A program made the translations under genes and the position numbers. DNA of 64,000 nucleotides, from assembly GCF_001425785.1 (NCBI RefSeq), contig NZ_LMDI01000009.1, positions 78,675 to 142,674 on the forward strand, read 5' to 3'. Below are positions 40,033 through 47,252 of this stretch, piece after piece (position 1 is the stretch's first letter; every line of letters begins with the position of its first letter). The notes beneath the pieces were generated by a model. The model saw nothing but the letters and a program-made list of their open reading frames with translations. It was not told the DNA's origin and searched no databases. The DNA is from Rhizobacter sp. Root1221. GTDB lineage: Bacteria > Pseudomonadota > Gammaproteobacteria > Burkholderiales > Burkholderiaceae_C.

Positions 40033-42042
40033 ATGACCCCGCCCATGCAGCGCACCGTGAGCCGCAAGCTGCTCAGCGTGGCGCTGCTCACCACGCTGGT
40101 GGCGGTGGTGCTGGCCATTGCCGCGATCAGCGCCTATTTCCTTCGGGCCGACTACCGCAACCTCGCCGCGGATTTGCGCACCCAGGCCGAACTCGTCGGC
40201 CACATGAGCGCCCCCGCGCTGGCGTTCCACGACCGCACGCTGGCGCGCAACAACCTGAACCTGCTGCGGCTGCGGCCCGAGGTGTTGTCCGCCATCATCT
40301 ACGACGCCGAAGGCCGCGTCTTTGCCTCCTACACCGCGCCGAACCAGGCCTTGCGCCAGCCGGCCACGCTGGAGGGCGACACCGTGCGGATGGACGGCAA
40401 CGAGCTGTCCGTGTTCACGCGCATCGTGCAGGACCAGGAGATGCTCGGCACCGTCCACCTGCGCGTGGACCACGAGCTGTTCGACCGGCTGATCGGCCTC
40501 GGTGGCATCGGTGCCCTCGTGACGGTGCTGGCGATGGGGGTGGCCTACCTGCTGTCCACGCGGCTGCAGAAGGTGGTGACGGCGCCCATCCTGTCCATCG
40601 CCGACATCGCGCGCGGCGTGGTCGAGCGCCGCGACTACTCCCGCCGTGCCCAGAAGGTCAGCGACGACGAGGTGGGCATGCTCGCCGACTCGTTCAACGA
40701 CATGCTGAGCGAGATCCAGAAGCGCACCGAGGAACTGGAACGATCGAACCACGACACCGAGCGGGAGGTGGCCGAGCGCGGCCGCGCGCAGCAGGAGGTG
40801 ATGCGGCTGAACACCGAACTCGAGCTGCGCGTGCGCGAACGCACGCTGCAGCTCGAGGCCAGCAACGACCAGTTGAGCGTGGCCAAGGCCGTGGCGGACG
40901 AGGCGAACCAGGCGAAGTCGGAGTTCCTCTCCAGCATGAGCCACGAACTGCGCACGCCGCTGAACGCGATCCTCGGGTTCGCGCAGCTGCTCGACAGCGA
41001 TTCGATGCCCGTCAGCCCGGAGAAGCGGCACGAGTACCTCGCGCACATCCTGAAGGCCGGCAAGCACCTGCTGGTGCTGATCAACGAGGTGCTCGACCTG
41101 GCCAAGGTGGAGTCCGGCACGCTGTCGCTGTCGCTCGAACCAGTGAACCTGGCCGACGTGTTCCGCGAGTGCCGCGAGATGATCGAGCCCACGGCGGTGC
41201 AGCGGCGCGTGCGCCTGGTGTTCACGCCCCCCGCGACCCTGAACGTGGTGGCCGACCGCACGCGGTTGAAGCAGGTGCTGCTGAACCTGCTGTCGAATGC
41301 GGTGAAGTACAACCGCGAAGGCGGGTCGGTGGTGGTGGGCGCGGCACCGGCGGGCGTGTGCCAGGTGCGGGTGTCGGTGCAGGACACCGGCAAGGGCCTC
41401 GATCGCCACCAGCAGTCGCTGCTGTTCCAGCCCTTCAACCGCCTGGGCCAGGAGGCCGGGCCCGAGGAGGGCACCGGCATCGGCCTCGTGCTCACGAAAC
41501 GCCTGGTGGAGCTGATGGGCGGCCAGATCGGCCTGTCGAGCACGGTGGATGTGGGCAGCGTGTTCTGGTTCGAACTCGATGCCAGCGCTGGTGTGGCGCG
41601 GGCGCCGTCCAGCGGCGATGACCTCGGTGCCGATGACGGCCTCGCGATGGTGGTGCTGCCCGACGGCGTGAAGACCGTGCTGTATGTCGAGGACAACCCG
41701 GCCAACCTGCGGCTGGTGGAGGAGATCGTGGCGCTGCGCACCGACCTGCGCCTGATCTCCGCGGCCGACGGCGGGCTCGGGGTCACGATGGCGCAGTCGC
41801 ATGCGCCGGCCGTGGTGCTGATGGACCTCAACCTGCCCGGCATCGGGGGGCTGGATGCGCTCAAGATGCTGCGCCGCGACCCGCGCACCGCACACATCCC
41901 GGTGATCGCGCTGACGGCCAATGCGATGCCGCGCGATGTGGAAAGCGGGCTCGCCCAGGGCTTCTTCCGCTACCTCACGAAACCGCTCGACGTGCGGAAG
42001 TTCCTCGAGGCCCTCGACGCGGCACTTGCCGAGGTGTCCTAG
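40033..42042 (+). CDS. Hybrid histidine kinase with CHASE8-like sensor, HAMP and receiver domain
   Basis: A 669-residue membrane kinase starting at ATG 40033, GAGG eight bases upstream. Two helices (VALLTTLVAVVLAIAAISAYFL; GGIGALVTVLAMGVAYLLS) flank a periplasmic CHASE8-like domain (DYRNLAADLRTQAELVGHMSAPALAFHDRTLARNNLNLLRLRPEVLSAIIYDAEGRVFASY). HAMP follows, then a coiled coil, HisKA with phospho-acceptor His304 (SSMSHELRTPLNAILGF), HATPase (NLLSNAVKYN, DTGKGLD, EGTGIGLVLTKRL) and a C-terminal receiver with Asp598 (VVLMDLNLPG, YLTKPLD). The preceding gene encodes YfiR, its likely periplasmic regulator. No separate response regulator or phosphotransfer gene is adjacent, so the output is unknown. 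Confidence 0.93.
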   Translation: MTPPMQRTVSRKLLSVALLTTLVAVVLAIAAISAYFLRADYRNLAADLRTQAELVGHMSAPALAFHDRTLARNNLNLLRLRPEVLSAIIYDAEGRVFASYTAPNQALRQPATLEGDTVRMDGNELSVFTRIVQDQEMLGTVHLRVDHELFDRLIGLGGIGALVTVLAMGVAYLLSTRLQKVVTAPILSIADIARGVVERRDYSRRAQKVSDDEVGMLADSFNDMLSEIQKRTEELERSNHDTEREVAERGRAQQEVMRLNTELELRVRERTLQLEASNDQLSVAKAVADEANQAKSEFLSSMSHELRTPLNAILGFAQLLDSDSMPVSPEKRHEYLAHILKAGKHLLVLINEVLDLAKVESGTLSLSLEPVNLADVFRECREMIEPTAVQRRVRLVFTPPATLNVVADRTRLKQVLLNLLSNAVKYNREGGSVVVGAAPAGVCQVRVSVQDTGKGLDRHQQSLLFQPFNRLGQEAGPEEGTGIGLVLTKRLVELMGGQIGLSSTVDVGSVFWFELDASAGVARAPSSGDDLGADDGLAMVVLPDGVKTVLYVEDNPANLRLVEEIVALRTDLRLISAADGGLGVTMAQSHAPAVVLMDLNLPGIGGLDALKMLRRDPRTAHIPVIALTANAMPRDVESGLAQGFFRYLTKPLDVRKFLEALDAALAEVS

Positions 42043-42043
42043 T

Positions 42044-42511
42044 CTAGAGGAACCGCTCGAGCATGCGCCGCGACGCCTTGTCGAGCGCGAAGCGGTCGCG
42101 GATCAGGAAGTGCACGCCGCGGTCGTCGGCCACGAGCAACGCATGGCCATCCAGCCGGCGGATGTTCTCTTCCACCTCCAGCACCAGGCGCGTGTCGCCG
42201 CGGTCGGTTTCGACGTCCCACGTGGTGGGGGTGGCATAGGTCGACACCGAGCGGATGCGGCGGATCTCCGGGGTGAACTCGCGTTGGGCGAGTTCGTCCT
42301 CGATCAGCCGGCGCGGTGCGTCGGCGAGTGCGCTGAGACGGTCGATCCAGGCGAGTTCGTGGCCGTCGGTGCCCATGAGGGACACCCCCTCGTCGGGAGC
42401 CCCGATGGGGAAGGCGCGCACGGGGATGCAGTTCTCGGAGCGGTCGCCATTGGCGGCGATGTGCACCAGGTGCCCGTGGGCGTTGCGTTCGAGCTGGAAG
42501 TTGGGGTTCAT
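42044..42511 (-). CDS. DUF1854 protein, cyanophycin-locus type
   Basis: A 155-residue soluble protein starting at ATG 42511. Family features are NPNFQLERNAHGHLVHIAANGDRSENCIPVRAFPIGAPDEGVSLMGTDGHELAWIDRLSAL near the N-terminus and TTWDVETDRGDTRLVLEVEENIRRLDGHALLVADDRGVHFLIRD in the second half. DUF1854 genes are often found beside an ABC exporter and cyanophycin synthetases in betaproteobacteria, as here. It follows the ABC gene by 19 bp on the same strand. A role in cyanophycin-linked export or regulation is inferred from context only. The hybrid kinase converges on it with a gap of 1 bp. Confidence 0.83.
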   Translation of the reverse strand: MNPNFQLERNAHGHLVHIAANGDRSENCIPVRAFPIGAPDEGVSLMGTDGHELAWIDRLSALADAPRRLIEDELAQREFTPEIRRIRSVSTYATPTTWDVETDRGDTRLVLEVEENIRRLDGHALLVADDRGVHFLIRDRFALDKASRRMLERFL

Positions 42512-42530
42512 GGGGCGGGACCTCGGACGC

Positions 42531-44792
42531 TCAGGGGTTGCCGGCCGGGTGGGCCGCATGGGGGACGGGCAGCAGGGCAGGGGGATCGCTGCCGTCGTCG
42601 TCCACACGGCGCACCTGCGCTTCGTACAGGCGCCAGTACGCGCCTTGCTTGGCCATCAGTTCGTCGTGCGGCCCAACCTCGACCACCTGGCCGCGGTCCA
42701 TCACGACGAGCCGGTCGGCCTTGCGCAGCGTGGACAGGCGGTGGGCGATGGCGATGGTGGTGCGGCCCTGCACGAGGTTGTCGAGGGCCTTCTGGATTTC
42801 CTTCTCGGTCTCGGTGTCGACCGACGAGGTGGCCTCGTCGAGGATCAGCAGGCGTGGGTCGATCAGCAAGGCGCGGGCGATCGAGATGCGCTGGCGTTCA
42901 CCGCCGGACAGGCCCTGGCCGCGTTCACCCACGAGCGAGTCGTAGCCTTGTGGCAGGCGCAGGATGAACTCGTGTGCATGGGCTGCGCGTGCGGCGGCCA
43001 CGATCTCGGCGCGCGTGGCATCGGGCCGGCCGTAGGCGATGTTCTCGGCGATGGTGCCGAAGAAGAGGAACGGCTCCTGCAGCACGAGGCCGATGTTGCG
43101 GCGGTAGTCGGAGACACCGTAGCTGCGGATGTCGTTGCCGTCCACGAAGATGGCGCCGTCGGACACGTCGTAGAAGCGGCAGATCAGGTTCACGAGCGTG
43201 CTCTTGCCCGAGCCGCTGTGGCCCACGAGGCCGATCATCTCGCCCGGCCGGATGTCGAGGTTCAGGCCACGGATCACGCTGCGGTTGCCGTAGCGGAACC
43301 CGATGTCGCGCATCTCGATGCGGCCCTTCGCGTTGGCAAGGGGCACCGGGTTGGCGGGCTCGGGCACGTTGGACACGTGGTCGAGGATGTCGAAGATGCG
43401 CTTGGCACCGGAGGCCGCCTTCTGCGTGACCGACACGATGCGGCTCATCGAGTCGAGCCGCGTGTAGAAGCGGCCGATGTACGCGATGAATGCGGTGAGC
43501 ACACCCACCGTGATCTGCTGGTGCGCCACGAGCCAGATGCCAAAGGCCCACACCACCAGCAGCCCGATCTCGGTCAGCAGCGACACGCTCGGCGAGAACA
43601 GCGACCAGGTCTTGTTGAGCTTGTCGTTGACCTCGAGGTTGTGCACGTTGGCCGTGCGGAAGCGCTGGGCCTCACGGCGTTCCTGTGCGAAGGCCTTCAC
43701 CACGCGGATGCCCGGGATGGTGTCGGCCAGCACGTTCGTCACTTCGGACCACACACGGTCGATGCGCTCGAAGCCCGTGCGCAGGCGGTCGCGTACCTTG
43801 TGGATCATCCACGCGATGAAGGGCAGCGGCAGCAGCGTCACGAGCGCGAGCCACGGGTTGATGGAAAACAGGATCACGGCAGTCATCGTGATCGTCAGGA
43901 CGTCGGTGGCGAAGTCGAGGGCGTGCAGCGACAGGAACACGCAGATGCGGTCGGTCTCGGAGCCGATGCGGGCGATCAGGTCGCCGGTGCGCTTGCCGCC
44001 GAAGTAGTCGAGCGACAGCTTCAGCAGGTGGTCGTAGGTGGTGGTGCGCAGGTCAGCGCCGATGCGTTCCGACACGAGCGCGAGCAAGTAGGTGCGGGCC
44101 CAGCCGAGGCCCCAGGCCGCGAGCGCGGCGCCGAGCAACCCGACCAGGTAGAGCGCGACCTTCCACGGGTCGATCTGCTGACCGTTCTGGAACGGGATCA
44201 GCACGTCGTCCATCAGCGGGATGGCGAGGTACGGGGGCACCAGCGTGGCGGCCGTGGACGCGAGGGTCAGGCCGAAGCCGGCGGCAAGCTGGTTGCGGTA
44301 GGGGCGTGCGAAACGCCACAACCGGAGCAGCACCCAGGTGGACGGGACCGGTTCGGGCTCGTTGGAGAACGAAGTTTCTTCATCGGCCTCGGTGGGTTCC
44401 GAGGTGCGCCCGGCGCGAAAACTTTCGATGCATCCCTCGAATGTTTTCAAAAATTTAAGTGACTGGGTGTGAGCGCCCAACGTGAACCGCCACGTGGCCA
44501 GGCGCGTTGAAGGGTCGAGCAGTTCGAGTGTGCCGACGCCGGCATGGTCGAACGCACGCATCGAGAGGTTGTGCGACAGCGGCCAGGCCGTCCACGTGTC
44601 GCCGTTCGGCGACAGGCTGAGGATGCGGTGGTCAGTGAGGACAACGAGTCCGTGTGCAAAGCGCAGCGAGGGATCGAGGTCAACCGCCAGCGTCGCCAAC
44701 ACGTTCTCATTCGTTGCGAGCTGTGCTCGCAGGGCCGCCTGGATCAACTCAGTGCGGGCTTCCAACGTCAGAACGGAATCGAGTAGTGGCAT
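42531..44792 (-). CDS. Cyanophycin-locus ABC exporter (fused membrane and ATPase domains)
   Basis: A 753-residue half-transporter. The first 150 residues form a soluble domain (LRFAHGLVVLTDHRILSLSPNGDTWTAWPLSHNLSMRAFDHAGVGTLELL, PH-like in pattern) not found in ordinary MsbA-type exporters. Six transmembrane helices follow (about 165-450), then an ATPase with Walker A GHSGSGKST, signature LSGGERQRISIARALL, Walker B LLILDEATS and switch His in IAHRLSTL. It is transcribed with the DUF1854 gene and diverges from the cphA2-like/cphA pair. The substrate could be a cyanophycin-related peptide or a general lipid/peptide; the sequence does not say. Confidence 0.9.
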   Translation of the reverse strand: MPLLDSVLTLEARTELIQAALRAQLATNENVLATLAVDLDPSLRFAHGLVVLTDHRILSLSPNGDTWTAWPLSHNLSMRAFDHAGVGTLELLDPSTRLATWRFTLGAHTQSLKFLKTFEGCIESFRAGRTSEPTEADEETSFSNEPEPVPSTWVLLRLWRFARPYRNQLAAGFGLTLASTAATLVPPYLAIPLMDDVLIPFQNGQQIDPWKVALYLVGLLGAALAAWGLGWARTYLLALVSERIGADLRTTTYDHLLKLSLDYFGGKRTGDLIARIGSETDRICVFLSLHALDFATDVLTITMTAVILFSINPWLALVTLLPLPFIAWMIHKVRDRLRTGFERIDRVWSEVTNVLADTIPGIRVVKAFAQERREAQRFRTANVHNLEVNDKLNKTWSLFSPSVSLLTEIGLLVVWAFGIWLVAHQQITVGVLTAFIAYIGRFYTRLDSMSRIVSVTQKAASGAKRIFDILDHVSNVPEPANPVPLANAKGRIEMRDIGFRYGNRSVIRGLNLDIRPGEMIGLVGHSGSGKSTLVNLICRFYDVSDGAIFVDGNDIRSYGVSDYRRNIGLVLQEPFLFFGTIAENIAYGRPDATRAEIVAAARAAHAHEFILRLPQGYDSLVGERGQGLSGGERQRISIARALLIDPRLLILDEATSSVDTETEKEIQKALDNLVQGRTTIAIAHRLSTLRKADRLVVMDRGQVVEVGPHDELMAKQGAYWRLYEAQVRRVDDDGSDPPALLPVPHAAHPAGNP

Positions 44793-44976
44793 GGTGATGA
44801 TGTCGTACCGCGGGGCAGCTCAAGGGTCCACCTTCCGAGGCGGGGTCGGGAATTCTCGCCGAAGCGCGCCGTTTCGTGTTTCATCGGAAGGGGCTGGGCA
44901 TTTCCATACGGCGCACAATTGCGGGCTGGACCGGATCCTGCCGGTCGTGACCCTATTGCCGAAAAAACCGCCCAAA

Positions 44977-47187
44977 ATGACGAAGAAGGCCGACATCCAG
45001 CTGCAGCGCATCCGGTACCTGCGGGGCCCCAACATCTGGACCTACCGTCCGGTGCTGGAGGTCTGGCTCGATCTGGGCGAGCTGGAGGACCACCCCTCCA
45101 ACCAACTGCCCGGCTTCAACGAGCGCCTGCTGAAGATGCTGCCCGCGCTGTTGGAGCATCACTGCGGTGTCGGTGAACGCGGTGGTTTCATCCAGCGCCT
45201 CGAAGGTGGCACCTGGGCCGGCCACATCCTCGAACACGTGGTCATCGAACTGCTGAACCTCGCGCGCATGCCCACCGGCTTCGGCCAGACGCGCAGCACC
45301 TCGCAGCGCGGCGTGTACCGCATGGTGTTCCGCGCCCGCGACGAAAGCGTGGCCCGCACCGCGCTGGCCGAAGGCCACCGCCTGCTGATGGCCGCCATCA
45401 ACAACGAACCGTTCGACGTCGACGCCGCCGTGGCGCGCCTGTGCGAGAAGGTCGACGACTGCTACCTCGGCCCCAGCACCGCGCACATCGTCGGCGCCGC
45501 CACCGACCGCGGCATCCCGCACATCCGCCTGAACGCCGGCAACCTCGTGCAGCTCGGCTATGGCGCCAGCCAGCGCCGCATCTGGACGGCCGAGACCGAG
45601 CTCACCAGCGCCATCGCCGAAGGCATCGCAGGCGACAAGGACCTCACGAAGAAGCTGTTGTCGTCCGTCGGCGTGCCGGTGCCCGAGGGCCAGGTGGTCG
45701 CGTCGGCCGCCGAAGCATGGGAAGCCGCACAAGACATCGGCCTGCCCGTCGTCGTCAAGCCCACCGACGGGAACCACGGCCGCGGCGTCACGATGGACCT
45801 GAGCCTTCAGGCCGACATCGAAGCCGCGTTCGACGTGGCCAGCAAACACGGCAGCGAAGTGATCGTCGAGCGTTTCGTGCGTGGCAACGAACACCGCTTG
45901 CTGGTGGTGGGTGGCCGTGTGGTGGCCGCCGCCCGCGGCGAGATCGCGTGGGTCACCGGCGACGGCGTGTCCACCGTCGAGAAGCTCGTCGACGAGCAGC
46001 TCAACACCGACCCGCGCCGTGGCCTGAACGAAGACTTCCCGCTCAACCTCCTGGTGCTGGCCGAAGACGAAGCCGTGCTGCTCGACCTGCAGCGCCAGGG
46101 CCTGTCGCCCCAGGCCGTGCCGGCGGCGGGCCGCCAGGTGCTGATCCAGCGCAACGGCAACGTCGCCATCGACTGCACCGATCAGGTGCACCCCGATGTC
46201 GAACACGCCGTGGCACTCGCCGCGCGGGTGGTGGGCCTCGACATCGCCGGGGTCGACGTGGTGGCCGAAGACATCTCCAAGCCGCTCGCCGAACAGCGCG
46301 GCGCGGTGGTCGAGGTCAATGCGGGCCCGGGCCTGCTGATGCACCTGAAGCCGGCCGTGGGGTCGCCCCGCCCGGTGGGCCGTGCCATCGTCGACCACCT
46401 GTTCCCGGAAACGGAAACCGGTGCCGGCCGCATTCCCATCATCGGCGTGGCCGGTTCGCAAGACACCCAGACCATCTCCCGCCTCGTGGCGTGGCTCGTG
46501 CACCTGAGCGGCCGCCGCGTGGGCCTCGCCTGCCGCGATGGCCTGTTTCTCGACCGCCGCCGTGTCGAATCCACCGACTCGGCCCGCTTCGAGCCGGCCC
46601 ACCGCCTGCTGATCAACCGCGCGGTGCAGGCCGCCGTGATCGAAAACGGCGCCGAATCCATCCTGCGCGACGGCCTGGCCTACGACCGTTGCCACATCGG
46701 CGTGGTCACCGATTTCGAAGGTTGGAAGTCCCTCGCCCACCACGACGTGAACGAGGCCGACCAGATGGTCAAGGTGCTGCGCACGCAGGTCGACGTGGTG
46801 CTGCCCGACGGCGTGGCCGTGCTGCACGCCGCCGATGCCCGCGTGGCCGACCTGGCCTCGCTGTGCGACGGCTCCGTCATCCTCTATGCCCTCGACGGCA
46901 AGAACGAGAAGCTGGCCGCGCACCGCGCCGAAGGCGGCCGGGTCGCCTTCATGCGCGACGATCACGTCGTGCTGGCCACCGGCCACAGCGAAACGGTCAT
47001 GAGCAACCTGCGCCGCACCCGGGTGCGCAACGACGAGCAGGGCCTGGCCCGCCAGCGTGTGCAACTCGCCGCGGTGACCACGGCCTGGGCCATGGGCATC
47101 TCGCTCGACCTCGTGGCCGCCGGCATCGAGACGTTCGACTGGGACCTGCGCCAGCCGCGCCCCGCCGTGGCCAAGGCCGTCCGCTGA
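44977..47187 (+). CDS. cphA2: Cyanophycin synthetase-like protein with inactive Mur-ligase P-loop (CphA2/CphA'-like)
   Basis: A 736-residue relative of cyanophycin synthetase. The N domain (IQLQRIRYLRGPNIWTYRPVLEVWLDLGELEDHPSNQLPGFNERL) and ATP-grasp domain (GLPVVVKPTDGNHGRGVTMDL; VIVERFVRGNEHRLLVVGGRVVAAARGEIAWVTGDG) are well preserved. In the Mur-ligase-like domain, where CphA has GTNGKTTT, this protein has GVAGSQDTQTISRL (residues 491-503), lacking the P-loop lysine, and the protein is about 120 residues shorter at the C-terminus. Known CphA2 proteins share this loss and polymerise beta-aspartyl-arginine dipeptides using ATP-grasp alone. It is 65 bp upstream of the full cphA. Confidence 0.85.
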   Translation: MTKKADIQLQRIRYLRGPNIWTYRPVLEVWLDLGELEDHPSNQLPGFNERLLKMLPALLEHHCGVGERGGFIQRLEGGTWAGHILEHVVIELLNLARMPTGFGQTRSTSQRGVYRMVFRARDESVARTALAEGHRLLMAAINNEPFDVDAAVARLCEKVDDCYLGPSTAHIVGAATDRGIPHIRLNAGNLVQLGYGASQRRIWTAETELTSAIAEGIAGDKDLTKKLLSSVGVPVPEGQVVASAAEAWEAAQDIGLPVVVKPTDGNHGRGVTMDLSLQADIEAAFDVASKHGSEVIVERFVRGNEHRLLVVGGRVVAAARGEIAWVTGDGVSTVEKLVDEQLNTDPRRGLNEDFPLNLLVLAEDEAVLLDLQRQGLSPQAVPAAGRQVLIQRNGNVAIDCTDQVHPDVEHAVALAARVVGLDIAGVDVVAEDISKPLAEQRGAVVEVNAGPGLLMHLKPAVGSPRPVGRAIVDHLFPETETGAGRIPIIGVAGSQDTQTISRLVAWLVHLSGRRVGLACRDGLFLDRRRVESTDSARFEPAHRLLINRAVQAAVIENGAESILRDGLAYDRCHIGVVTDFEGWKSLAHHDVNEADQMVKVLRTQVDVVLPDGVAVLHAADARVADLASLCDGSVILYALDGKNEKLAAHRAEGGRVAFMRDDHVVLATGHSETVMSNLRRTRVRNDEQGLARQRVQLAAVTTAWAMGISLDLVAAGIETFDWDLRQPRPAVAKAVR

Positions 47188-47252
47188 ATCCTGCCTGACC
47201 TCCGCGCACCGCGAAGAAACGAACCAAAAGAACACCCGAAAGCATCGACACG

